NCBI RefSeq assembly: GCF_028368935.1
Contig: NZ_JAQNDK010000005.1
Location: 744,001 to 808,000 of the forward strand
DNA: 64,000 nt
Source: Sorangium aterium
GTDB lineage: Bacteria > Myxococcota_A > Polyangia > Polyangiales > Polyangiaceae
Reading direction: 5' to 3'
This document shows positions 8,330 through 16,377 of the stretch, one piece after another; the first letter of the stretch is position 1; each line of letters starts with the position of its first letter. The position numbers and the translations under genes were made by a program. The notes beneath the pieces are model-generated. The model did not search any database, was not told where the DNA came from, and worked only from the letters and a program-made list of their open reading frames with translations.

Positions 8330-9244
8330 TCAAGGCTTGCAGAAATCCTTGGCCGTCTGGACGGCGGCGACGGTAAGCTTCACCCCCTTCGCGCTGCCGG
8401 AGATGACGTACTCGGACGCCCCGTAGATGTCCGCGCCCGGCGCCCAGTTGTACGAATAGCCCAGCCTGGTCCAGGGGAAGCCCGTGGGCGTCTGACCCTT
8501 CTCCGGCACCTGCCATGAGGACATCGCCTGGTTCGTGAACCACCTGTAGTAATCGGCCGGAGCCGGTGCAGGCTGCTTTTCAGGCAGCTTCGTCCCGTTG
8601 CAGGAGTCGGTGTCGACGCGGGCGTCCGTGCACGGGCGGAAGATGCTCGCGGCCGGCACCCCCGAGAACGTGACGAACTGCCGCTCCATCGTGTCCGCGG
8701 GCAGCGGCGGCTGCGGGGCGGACATGCCGAGGACCTGGTGGATCTGGAGCACCACATCGCCTGTCCATGTCTTGCACTTGTTCTGGAGCTCGCCGTTGCT
8801 CGTGACCCACACGTCCCACTTCACGTTCACGGGCTGCTGCGCCACGTACGCGCCGCACTTGTTCGGTCCGCCGTCGCCCCGGCAGCCGGCCCAGGTTGTC
8901 ACGGTGTAGGTGCCGTTCGCGTCGGGCTTGAGCGGCACGAGCTTGCGCGCGGCAGCGGGCGTGACGACGGCGGACTTGAAGATCGCCTCGCTGTAGAGCG
9001 CATCGAGATCCACCGCCGCGGGGGCCGCCGGGCCGGGTGCGGCTGTTGCCGGCGCGGTGGCGGCCGTCGCCGGCGAGGTCGCGGCAGGAGCGGGGCTCGT
9101 CGCAGGGGCCGCGGGCTCTGGGCCGGGTGAGGGGGCGGTGGCCGCGGCGGGAGGCCGCGCCCCCGACTCCGCGACACACGCTCCGAGCGGGAGCAGGAAC
9201 AGGCTTGTCATGGCCGCCGTCGCGGCGCGTGAGGAACGGATCAT
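8330..9244 (-). CDS. lipoprotein of unknown function
   Basis: The start ATG at 9244 is supported by aaggag 11 nt upstream; the longer frame to 9490 is Arg-rich and rejected. The 304-residue product opens with a lipoprotein signal ending in LLPLGAC, so it should be lipidated at that Cys and sit in an envelope membrane. An Ala/Pro/Thr linker of about 50 residues follows, then a globular domain with WAGCRGDGGPNKCGAYVAQQ, several other Cys residues and aromatic-rich segments. Paired Cys suggest disulfides. I recognise no family. It is divergently transcribed from the gene at 9517, sharing a 272-bp control region. Confidence 0.75.
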   Translation of the reverse strand: MIRSSRAATAAMTSLFLLPLGACVAESGARPPAAATAPSPGPEPAAPATSPAPAATSPATAATAPATAAPGPAAPAAVDLDALYSEAIFKSAVVTPAAARKLVPLKPDANGTYTVTTWAGCRGDGGPNKCGAYVAQQPVNVKWDVWVTSNGELQNKCKTWTGDVVLQIHQVLGMSAPQPPLPADTMERQFVTFSGVPAASIFRPCTDARVDTDSCNGTKLPEKQPAPAPADYYRWFTNQAMSSWQVPEKGQTPTGFPWTRLGYSYNWAPGADIYGASEYVISGSAKGVKLTVAAVQTAKDFCKP

Positions 9245-9516
9245 CTTCGCGGCTTCTCCTTGGTTGTCGAACAACACTATCCGACCTGCGGTGCGGGCCA
9301 AAGCGTCACGGGCCCCGTGTGCTGGAGGCGCTGCCCGGTCGGCCACGTCGAGTCCGGCGCGACGTGAACGAAGGTCATCTCGATGCGATCGACGAGCCCT
9401 CGGTCGCCGCGAGCTCTTCAGGACCGCGCGTCGACCGCGGCGGGGATCGGGATGCTCTCGACGCGTGCAAAGCCGGCACGGCCGTGCCACGGTAGGCGCC
9501 CGCCACGCAGAGCTCG

Positions 9517-10677
9517 ATGCTGAGGCCCCCGCGCACCACAGGCCACGTCGTCACCCTGGTGCTCCTCCTCGTGGTCGCGCCGGCCGAGGTCGAGGCGGGT
9601 GACGGCGCGCCAGGCTCCCCGGCCATGGCCGCGCCAGGCGAGGCGAAAGCGATTTCGGCGCCGGCGACCAAGGATGTCTCCACCGGGCGCCGCGCCCTCG
9701 CCGCGGCCGGCGCGGTGTTCCCCGGGGTCATCGCACACGGCACCGGGCACCTGATCCTGGGTGAGCCGCGCACGGGCTGGGCCCTCCTGGCGCTCGAGGG
9801 CGCGGGCGCCGGTCTCGCCGTGGGCGGGCTCGCGGGCGCGGCGGCCTCAGGGGCCTCGCGGCGTGTCATCGCGCCCATCGTGCTCACCACCGTCACGGGC
9901 GTGGGCCTGTTCGGGATCTCCCTTCTGGCGGACCTCTATGGCGTGCTCGCCCCGGAGGGCGGCACCGGCAGTCCTCCTTCGTCGCTGCCCTGGATCGAGA
10001 CGCAGCTCGGATTGGCCTACGTCCACGATCCCACGTTCGCCTACCGCACGTTTCTCGTGCCGGGCATGGATCTGCGCCTGAGCTCGGTCCGCCTCTCGGG
10101 CTCTGGCTGGTTTGCCTTGAACGACGACAATGCGCGCCTCCGCGCCGAGGCCGCGCATCGCTTCATCGGCCCCGGCACGCCGGACGGCCCGCGCGCGGCG
10201 GACGGCTCGTTCCTCGAGATCGAGGGCGCGCTCACCCATCACCGCTATATCTCCGACGGCTTCTCGATCACCACCGGCGAGGTCAGCCTCGAGGGCCGGC
10301 TCGATCTCGCCCACATCGGGCGCACGCTGCGGGGCTCGTTCGCGGAGATGGGCTGGGGGATCGCGATCGAGGGCTACCGCTATGGCCGCCGCCCGCTCGA
10401 GGGGAATGAGCTCTTGATTCCCCGCTTCGCCTTCGGCGCGTACCTCGGGCACGCGGGGTATCCTCGCGGCGAGGCCAAGGTGGTTTACGACCACCGGCAC
10501 GACGGGTATGTCGGCGGCGCGAAGCTCCCCGGCCTCGGCAGCGGCGTCCCGGGCCATTTCGGCCTGGAGGGTCGGCTCTATGCCTCGCCCCGCTGGGGCC
10601 TGCTCGCCGACGTCAAGGCGGGCTCCGCGTACGTAGGGCGCCTCGCGCTGCTCTTTCGCTCCGGAGACTCGCCATGA
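9517..10677 (+). CDS. exported protein of unknown function, possibly outer-membrane
   Basis: The 386-residue protein starts with a basic residue and a hydrophobic core (VVTLVLLLVVAPAEVEA) that reads as a signal peptide. Two Ala/Gly-rich hydrophobic stretches follow (about residues 75-145). The C-terminal 230 residues have alternating polar and hydrophobic patterns and end in ADVKAGSAYVGRLALLF, consistent with beta-strands of a small barrel. Function is unknown. The stop overlaps the phosphoesterase start by 4 bp (ATGA), so the two are translationally coupled and probably act in the same envelope process. A 14-bp palindrome at 9475-9488 precedes it, but that length is expected by chance. Confidence 0.7.
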   Translation: MLRPPRTTGHVVTLVLLLVVAPAEVEAGDGAPGSPAMAAPGEAKAISAPATKDVSTGRRALAAAGAVFPGVIAHGTGHLILGEPRTGWALLALEGAGAGLAVGGLAGAAASGASRRVIAPIVLTTVTGVGLFGISLLADLYGVLAPEGGTGSPPSSLPWIETQLGLAYVHDPTFAYRTFLVPGMDLRLSSVRLSGSGWFALNDDNARLRAEAAHRFIGPGTPDGPRAADGSFLEIEGALTHHRYISDGFSITTGEVSLEGRLDLAHIGRTLRGSFAEMGWGIAIEGYRYGRRPLEGNELLIPRFAFGAYLGHAGYPRGEAKVVYDHRHDGYVGGAKLPGLGSGVPGHFGLEGRLYASPRWGLLADVKAGSAYVGRLALLFRSGDSP

Positions 10678-11777
10678 TCCTGAGAAATGCTCTCCTCGCG
10701 CTGCTCGCCCTCACCGCGCCGCTCGCCCTGTCCTGCCTGGACGTGGCCGAGGGCCGCGCGCGCCGCGACCTGGAGGTGGGAAAGACCTCACGGGGACAGG
10801 CGCGCGTCGCCGTGGACGAGGGGCTCGCGGCGATCCGCCGCCTCGACCCGGGCGAGCTCGCGCTCTGGGCGAGCGCGCCCGCGCTCTCGATCCGCCTCAC
10901 CGACGAGGCGGGCGGGCCGTGGAAGATCACGATCGAAAACATGCTCGCCGACGCCGAGCTCTCGGCGCGGGTCGGGGACGAGCGCGTGCCCGTGGAGCTC
11001 GTCCAAACGTCGTTTCCGACCCAGCGCACCTTCCGCCTCTCCCTGCCGCCCGGCGTCGAGGCGACCCTCTCGCTGCGCCCGCCGGACGAGGCGCGGCGCG
11101 AGCCGTGGCGGTTCGCGGTCTTCGCCGACGTCCAGGAGGACATCGACCGCGTTCAGGACATCTACGCGAGGATGAACGAGGCGGAGGGCATTCGCTTCGC
11201 GCTCATCAGCGGCGATCTCACGTCGCGGGGCTCGCCCGAGCAGCTCGAGCGATTCCAGCGCGAGATGAAGACGCTCCGTTTTCCCTGCTATGCGACGCTC
11301 GGCAACCACGAGCTCGGAACGCGGGACGACCTCTACCACGAGTGGTTCGGCCGCGGGAATTACCGCTTCGTGTTCCGGGGCGTGCAGTTCACGATGCTCG
11401 ACTCGGCGAGCGCGACGATCGATCCGCTCGCCTACGGGTGGCTCGACGGCTGGCTCGCCGAGGGGCAGGATCTCCTGCACGTGGTCACGATGCACCTCGC
11501 GCCCCTCGACCCGGTGGGCTCCCGGAACGGCGCGTTCGCGAGCCGCGCCGAGGCGAACAAGCTCCTCACGATGCTCGCGGACGGGCGCGTGGATCTCACG
11601 TTCTACGGCCACATCCACTCGTTCTATGCCTTCGAGAACGCGGGGATCCCTGCGTACATCTCGGGCGGCGGCGGCGCGATCCCCGAGCGGCTCGATGGCA
11701 TCGGGCGCCATTTCGTCACCGTCGACGTCGAGCCTCCCGGCAAGATAGCGCAGGTCGCCGTGGTTCGCGTGGATTGA
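10674..11777 (+). CDS. calcineurin-like metallophosphoesterase lipoprotein
   Basis: The 367-residue protein begins with a lipoprotein signal ending LALSC. The C-terminal 240 residues carry the binuclear-metal phosphoesterase motifs in order: a variant first motif FADVQ, then GDLTS, GNHELG, MHLAPLD and GHIHS. These coordinate two divalent metals and hydrolyse phosphoester bonds; the first motif usually reads D-x-H, and here the His is replaced by Gln, as in some extracytoplasmic members. The N-terminal 130 residues look like an Ig-like or purple-acid-phosphatase-type beta domain. Expected location is the periplasmic or outer face. It overlaps the upstream gene by 4 bp. Confidence 0.88.
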   Translation: MILRNALLALLALTAPLALSCLDVAEGRARRDLEVGKTSRGQARVAVDEGLAAIRRLDPGELALWASAPALSIRLTDEAGGPWKITIENMLADAELSARVGDERVPVELVQTSFPTQRTFRLSLPPGVEATLSLRPPDEARREPWRFAVFADVQEDIDRVQDIYARMNEAEGIRFALISGDLTSRGSPEQLERFQREMKTLRFPCYATLGNHELGTRDDLYHEWFGRGNYRFVFRGVQFTMLDSASATIDPLAYGWLDGWLAEGQDLLHVVTMHLAPLDPVGSRNGAFASRAEANKLLTMLADGRVDLTFYGHIHSFYAFENAGIPAYISGGGGAIPERLDGIGRHFVTVDVEPPGKIAQVAVVRVD

Positions 11778-11909
11778 ACCGAATCGCTCCGCTGTCCGAG
11801 CTGAGCGCCCGTCGACGCGCTCCCGTCGACCCTCGTCGCGGCGGCATTCGCGGTCTCACGAAATGCGCCGAAGATGCGCACCATCCGGGCCCTCGGGCCC
11901 GCCGGAGTT

Positions 11910-13094
11910 TCATGAGCCTCGTTGTCGAACGGCTCGACGGCGAGATCCTCGCGGGCGGATCGCCTCGTCGCCGCTTCGGAGCGCCGCGCCGCGGTCGTAG
12001 CCCTCGTCCGTCAGCCCCTTGCGGTAACCGAGATCGATGAGCCAACGCAGGAGCCTCGGGAAGGCGCCGGCGCCGCTGCCGAGGATGCGAATCATCGCCG
12101 CCTTCGCGCCGCCGCTTTTGTTGAGCGCGAGATGCTGGGTCGCCAGGGCCATCAGATCGGGGATGGCGGCCGCGTCGCCGTGGGCGGCGCGTTGCCAGAG
12201 TTTCGACCGCTGCAGGGCCTCGTTCGCCAGGAGCTCCGCGCGCTCCACGCGGATGACGAGCGCCGCCTGCGGCGGCTTTCCCGCGAGCGCCATGGTCGAC
12301 AGGAGCGCCGGCTCGTCGGTGGCGTACGCCGTGCCGCTGACGTGGAGAACGTCGTCGCGCCCTGGAACCACGGCCGCGAGGGAGACCTGGGCGCACGTCA
12401 TGACGTTGTGGAACGTATCGGTCCGCCGGTTTCCCCGGCGATCGGGGATGACGAGCGTCTCGTGGTCGAGGATCCGCAAGAAGCCCGGGAAATCCCCTCG
12501 CGGGCTCGTATCGCCCGAGCCCGCAGCGTCCCACGACGAGACGACGGCAAAGGGGCTCGACGCGAGGAAGCGGGCAACGCTCGGATCACCGAGCAGTCCA
12601 CCTTCCCTTTCCTGACGCGCGCCGTCACGCGGGAACGGCGGCTCGACGGCGGTGGCGGCGGGAGCGCGCGGCCCCTCCCAGAGGCCGGATCGGAGGATGC
12701 TCCTCGCGCAGTGCACGAAGGCCTCCTCGACAGTGACGATGATCCGGCCGCCGCGTCGCTCCGCCACGGAGCCGTTGAGCCGAAGGGTCTCGCCGATTCC
12801 CGGCAAGAGGAAGACGAAGGAGGCGCCGCTGCCGGACTTCGGCGTCGGGTGTCTCGCCGGTAGCTCGAACCGGATGCACTTCGGCGATTCCACGTGCACG
12901 AAGCCGCGGGCGCCTCCGATGAAGGTGCTGTGCCAGCCTCCCTGTTCATCACGAAAACCGAAGCCGGCGATCGGTGCATTGGCGAGGACGCGCCGACAAC
13001 CCTCGTCCAGGGCGCCGATCTGCTTCATGCGCACGGCCGGGATCGGGGCGCCGACGATCGCCTCGAGCTGCTGCGCGGTCATCACCTTCCGCAT
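11910..13094 (-). CDS. PPOX-type FMN-binding flavoprotein (pyridoxamine 5'-phosphate oxidase-like)
   Basis: The start ATG at 13094 has gaggagg 7 nt upstream; the longer frame to 13418 is discarded. The 394-residue product has a central split-barrel domain of the pyridoxamine-phosphate-oxidase superfamily. Diagnostic segments are FLASSPFAVVSSWD, SPRGDFPGFLRILD, IPDRRGNRRTDTFHN and the C-terminal VERAELLANEALQRSKLW. These match the FMN-dependent PPOX group annotated MSMEG_1061-like. An additional N-terminal region of about 170 residues belongs to a duplicated, degenerate barrel. The substrate is unknown. The gene is divergent from an AraC regulator 140 bp away, its likely controller. Confidence 0.8.
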   Translation of the reverse strand: MRKVMTAQQLEAIVGAPIPAVRMKQIGALDEGCRRVLANAPIAGFGFRDEQGGWHSTFIGGARGFVHVESPKCIRFELPARHPTPKSGSGASFVFLLPGIGETLRLNGSVAERRGGRIIVTVEEAFVHCARSILRSGLWEGPRAPAATAVEPPFPRDGARQEREGGLLGDPSVARFLASSPFAVVSSWDAAGSGDTSPRGDFPGFLRILDHETLVIPDRRGNRRTDTFHNVMTCAQVSLAAVVPGRDDVLHVSGTAYATDEPALLSTMALAGKPPQAALVIRVERAELLANEALQRSKLWQRAAHGDAAAIPDLMALATQHLALNKSGGAKAAMIRILGSGAGAFPRLLRWLIDLGYRKGLTDEGYDRGAALRSGDEAIRPRGSRRRAVRQRGS

Positions 13095-13201
13095 CGAAGA
13101 GCCTCCTCGTTCCCGTCCGCCGAAGCGCGGTTTCCCGGGCTCCGGCACGGCTGCCGGAGCGCGCAGAGGAACCATCGCAGCCGGCGACCTTGACCGCATT
13201 C

Positions 13202-13224
13202 CGAAATGAAGACATTTTGTTTCG
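13202..13224. promoter_or_regulatory. imperfect dyad in the PPOX/AraC divergent control region
   Basis: Between the divergent starts at 13094 and 13235 lies an AT-rich patch with nested short dyads: CGAAA (13202-13206) with TTTCG (13220-13224), and AAATG (13204-13208) with CATTT (13213-13217). It lies 10 bp before the regulator ATG, a suitable place for autoregulation. The arms are short, so this is a tentative operator. Confidence 0.3.
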
Positions 13225-13234
13225 CAAACCGGCC

Positions 13235-14266
13235 ATGGATTCGAAGCGAAGGAAGCGCCCCGCGTCGTCCGTGTCATCGACGGCATCGCCGGCACCGGCC
13301 TCGCCCTCCGCCGGCTCCACCACGAAAGGCTCGTCGGCCCCGCCCGCGTCGCCGTCGAGCGCTTCCCCCGGGTGGACCTTTCATGGCGAGGTCCAGCTCG
13401 CAAACGAGCCACGCGCATCGATGGCCGAAGCGATGGAGTCGCTCTCGCGCCGCTTCGCGTTCGAGGATCGTGGCCGCTGGCGAAGCACGCTCGCCCGGCC
13501 CGCCAACGCCGTCGGCCTGAGCATGGTCACCGGCGGGCTGGAGAGCGAGTTCCACAGCCATCGCGAGTCACAGCTGTTCTTCCTCGAGCGCGGCGAGGTC
13601 ACGTGCGAGGCGTCGAACGCGCTGTGGATCATCCCGCCGCGTTCGGCGCTGTGGATCCCCGGCGGAGTGCTCCACAAGATACGAGGGCGCGCGCCGCTCG
13701 AGGGCTACGGCGTCTTCATGGAGCCGGACGCGGCTCCGAACCTGCCGGCCGAGTGCTGCGCCGTCTCGGTCACGCCGCTCTTTCGCGAGCTGCTCGTCCG
13801 TCTCGCGGCGCGCCCCGCGCTCTACGACCTCGACGGGCCGGACGCGCGGCTCGTGGCCGTCCTCTTCGACGAGCTGGCGGCGGCGACGATCGAGAAACAC
13901 CGCCTGCCGATGCCGGCCGACCAGCGCCTCCGAAAGCTCGTCGACGCGATGGCGGAGAACCCCGCCGACGGCGCGACGATGGGGACGTGGGCCCGCCGGA
14001 TCGGCGTCGGCGAACGGACCCTCAACCGGCTGCTCGTCCGGGAGACCGGCCTCAGCTTCGGTCGCTGGCGCCAGCAGCTCCACATCGTCCTGGCCCTCCA
14101 GCGGCTCTCGCGCGGCGCGAGCGTGCAGAGCGTCGCGAGCGACCTCGGCTACGAGAGCGCGAGCAGCTTCGTCACCATGTTCCGCAAGGCGCTCGGCGCG
14201 TCGCCGGCGCGGTACATGGCCCGTCGTCTCGGTCGCCTAACGCTGGACCAAGGCGCTCAGCCATGA
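13235..14266 (+). CDS. AraC family transcriptional regulator with cupin sensor domain
   Basis: From ATG 13235 the protein has 343 residues. A disordered Ser/Ala/Pro-rich N-terminus precedes a cupin-like AraC_binding domain carrying HSHRESQLFFLERGEV and WIIPPRSALWIPGGVLH. The C-terminal 100 residues are a double helix-turn-helix: first helix pair in MGTWARRIGVGERTLNRLL, second in SVQSVASDLGYESASSFVTM, followed by the family signature FRKALGASPARYM. It should bind DNA directly and respond to a small ligand. Divergence from the PPOX flavoprotein gene suggests it controls that gene. Its end overlaps the convergent gene's end by 30 bp. Confidence 0.92.
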   Translation: MDSKRRKRPASSVSSTASPAPASPSAGSTTKGSSAPPASPSSASPGWTFHGEVQLANEPRASMAEAMESLSRRFAFEDRGRWRSTLARPANAVGLSMVTGGLESEFHSHRESQLFFLERGEVTCEASNALWIIPPRSALWIPGGVLHKIRGRAPLEGYGVFMEPDAAPNLPAECCAVSVTPLFRELLVRLAARPALYDLDGPDARLVAVLFDELAAATIEKHRLPMPADQRLRKLVDAMAENPADGATMGTWARRIGVGERTLNRLLVRETGLSFGRWRQQLHIVLALQRLSRGASVQSVASDLGYESASSFVTMFRKALGASPARYMARRLGRLTLDQGAQP

Positions 14267-15301
14267 CTCGATGTCCCGCGTCGGCGGGTAGCTGTCCTGC
14301 TCTCGCTCGCGATCGTCGCCGATCGAAACCCTGAACATCGGGCACTCTTCATCCGGCGGAAAGACCTTCTTCTGCACGACGGCCCCGGTCCGCCTATCGA
14401 GCACGGTGGCCTCGGTCTCCTTGAACCGGATCGTCAGGTCAGGGAGCGGCTCGCCCGCTCGGTCCTTGTACCCGGTGCACGTCTTTCGGCCCTTGATCTC
14501 CGGGAGCCGGCGCGTGAACGCCACCAGATCGACGTCTTGCAGCAGGACCGCCTGGCCGAAGAGCTTCATGGAAGCCGTCTCCAGGAGGAGCACGCTGCTT
14601 AGATCGCCCTCCTGCTTCGGCTCACCTTCGAAGAGGACCGGACCATTCTTGACCCGATCGAGCACCGACAGGAGGGACATGGCGGCGTCGGCCTGGCGCA
14701 GCTCGATGGAAGCTGCCTGTCCGGAGGGGAGCTCGATCTCGAGCTTCGCCTTGGGCCCTAGCAGGGTATCGCGGTACCTGGCGACTGGTATTCTTCCGAG
14801 CTGGCCCTCGACATTGTCGAGCTTGATGATGTCATAGATGTCGCTCTCGATGCGCCCGCTCTTCTCCGCGACCTTCCACCTGGTGCCTTGTGGGAAGCCG
14901 TGAAAGGTGATCTGGTACGTGCCCTCGAAGATGGAGACTTCGCCGTAGAGCGCTTCGTCGGACTTGACGACGAACTTGCGCTCGTTCGACCACTCGAGAT
15001 CGAGCGGGCCGCGGAGAGCTCCGGGGACCCGGACGCGCCGCGGGGCGAGGATGGCGACGCTCACGATCATGGCGACGGCGATGGCGACCCCGATGAGGAT
15101 CGCGGCGAGCGTGCGGCTCGGCGCCGCAGCGGCGAGGCTGCGGCTCGGCGGCGCAGCGGGGTGAGGCGCGGCCGCGGGCGGGCCTGGGCGCTGCAGCTCG
15201 TTGTGTGTTCCGCAGTAACGGCACACGATCGTGCGGATGCCCGGCGGGACCTCCAGCGGCGCGATGCATCGCTGGCAGTGGTAAACGTTGACGGGGCTCA
15301 T
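14237..15301 (-). CDS. zinc-ribbon membrane protein of unknown function
   Basis: I start at ATG 15301 because the protein then begins MSPVNVYHCQRC, the first half of a zinc ribbon (CxxC ... CRYC at residues about 9-34). The 354-residue product continues with a Pro/Ala linker, one transmembrane helix (LAAILIGVAIAVAMIVSVAIL) and a 250-residue mixed domain containing no motif I know. A cytoplasmic zinc ribbon, single span and large outer domain is a layout repeated at 42074-45060 in this window with beta-propellers. The function could be sensing or scaffolding; nothing in the sequence decides. Confidence 0.75.
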   Translation of the reverse strand: MSPVNVYHCQRCIAPLEVPPGIRTIVCRYCGTHNELQRPGPPAAAPHPAAPPSRSLAAAAPSRTLAAILIGVAIAVAMIVSVAILAPRRVRVPGALRGPLDLEWSNERKFVVKSDEALYGEVSIFEGTYQITFHGFPQGTRWKVAEKSGRIESDIYDIIKLDNVEGQLGRIPVARYRDTLLGPKAKLEIELPSGQAASIELRQADAAMSLLSVLDRVKNGPVLFEGEPKQEGDLSSVLLLETASMKLFGQAVLLQDVDLVAFTRRLPEIKGRKTCTGYKDRAGEPLPDLTIRFKETEATVLDRRTGAVVQKKVFPPDEECPMFRVSIGDDREREQDSYPPTRDIESWLSALVQR

Positions 15302-15461
15302 CGGCTGCAAGCTCCCCCAGGAGCGCGAGGACGCGAGGAAAGGAAACGTAGACAGGCCGGGCGCGGTTCCACGCGCGGGTTCCACGCTGAAGAGGGCGGG
15401 AACGAGCTCGTCGACGATCCCTACATCATCGCCTCTTCCTCGCCCAGGCTTCCCGTTTATC

Positions 15462-15561
15462 TGCCTTGACAAATGAACAGTATCGCGCAAATGTTCGACC
15501 GGGCATGTGTCCACCTTGACAGGTGAGCAGTACTGCGCAAAAGTTGGACCGGATACGCCTG
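15462..15561 (+). promoter_or_regulatory. tandem pair of 50-bp promoter/operator-like repeats
   Basis: Two imperfect copies, 15462-15511 and 15512-15561, share the frame ccTTGACA...tgagcagta..gcgcaaa.gtt.gaccgg. Each contains a consensus -35 hexamer TTGACA (15466-15471 and 15516-15521) followed 17 bp later by AAATGT or AAAAGT, poor but possible -10 boxes. Copy 1 also holds an inverted repeat GAACA-N12-TGTTC (15475-15496); copy 2 contains CAGTACTG. The second unit lies 28 bp before the chosen XRE start. This may be a doubled promoter, or two operator sites for the downstream XRE regulator. Confidence 0.55.
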
Positions 15562-15588
15562 CGCCCGCACGAAAAAGAGGAGATGACG

Positions 15589-16206
15589 ATGCCCATGATC
15601 GGACGACAGTGCACGCGCGACGGCAGGACGGTCTGCCTTCGGATGAGTCAGACCGGTCTACCGGTGAATCAAGAGGAGCGCGGGCTCACGCTCGTGTACG
15701 GGTGGGCGAGCGAAGAGCGCCGCGCGCAAGGGATTCCAGCGTCGATCCAGGGAGTCGAGTTCCGCAACGACTCGGGCAAGGTCCTCGCGTTCGACTTCTG
15801 CCCGTTTTGCGGCGAGAAGCTCGCGGGGAGCACGAGCAGCGTCCGAGCGCCCGTCGCGCGGCGCGCCGCTCCGGAAGGCGCTCGCGCCGAGTCGCCGCCG
15901 GTGGCGGCCGAGCGCCCTCAGCGGGCCGGGCGCGCGGTCGAGGCCGTGCCGGCCACCCCTCCGAGCGCATCGGCGCGCCCGAAAGCGGCGACAGACTCGA
16001 CGACGCTGAAGGTGCTTCGCGAGAAGCTCGGGCTCTCGCAGGCCGAGCTCGGCGAAAAGCTCGGCCTCGCGCGCAGCTCGGTCGCCAACTACGAAAACGG
16101 GCGGTCACCTCTGTCGCAGCGGCTCCGCAAGTGGGTCGCAAAGCACGAGGCGAAGCTCAACGAAGGGGGAAACGGCGCAGCCGGCCGCGGGAGCGCGGCC
16201 GCCTAG
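15589..16206 (+). CDS. XRE-family HTH regulator with N-terminal zinc-finger-like module
   Basis: Three ATGs lie close together (15583, 15589, 15595). I choose 15589 because gaggag is then 6-8 nt upstream; the product has 205 residues. The C-terminal 60 residues are a clean HTH_3 domain: LREKLGLSQAELGEKLGLAR then SVANYENGRSPLSQRL. The N-terminal 90 residues contain a CPFCGEKL knuckle and one earlier Cys, suggesting metal or redox sensing. A Pro/Ala-rich linker joins them. The doubled 50-bp repeat just upstream is a plausible autoregulatory site. No obvious target gene is adjacent except the methyltransferase downstream. Confidence 0.82.
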   Translation: MPMIGRQCTRDGRTVCLRMSQTGLPVNQEERGLTLVYGWASEERRAQGIPASIQGVEFRNDSGKVLAFDFCPFCGEKLAGSTSSVRAPVARRAAPEGARAESPPVAAERPQRAGRAVEAVPATPPSASARPKAATDSTTLKVLREKLGLSQAELGEKLGLARSSVANYENGRSPLSQRLRKWVAKHEAKLNEGGNGAAGRGSAAA

Positions 16207-16377
16207 CACGTCACCTGGTCCAGACGCGCCCCGCTGCGCCGTCGGGGAGCAGCGGGCTCTCGCACTAGCCCGGGGCCCGGAGGGGGCTCGAACCCCAGAT
16301 GAGCTCGGCGATGGCCCTGGCGAGCATCGCCAGCTGCCCCCTTACGCCCTTCATCGCGCTGCCCAAGGAGCATCGAC

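Noticed and set aside
9475-9488. 14-bp palindrome GGCACGGCCGTGCC as operator
   Set aside because: Several 14-bp palindromes are expected by chance in a GC-rich 64-kb sequence, and there is no promoter-like context.
16282-16297. tRNA T-arm-like sequence on the minus strand (ggggttcgagcccc)
   Set aside because: No acceptor stem, D-arm or anticodon arm can be drawn around it. It lies in a 29-codon minus-strand frame (16265-16354) that is too short and unsupported to call as a gene.
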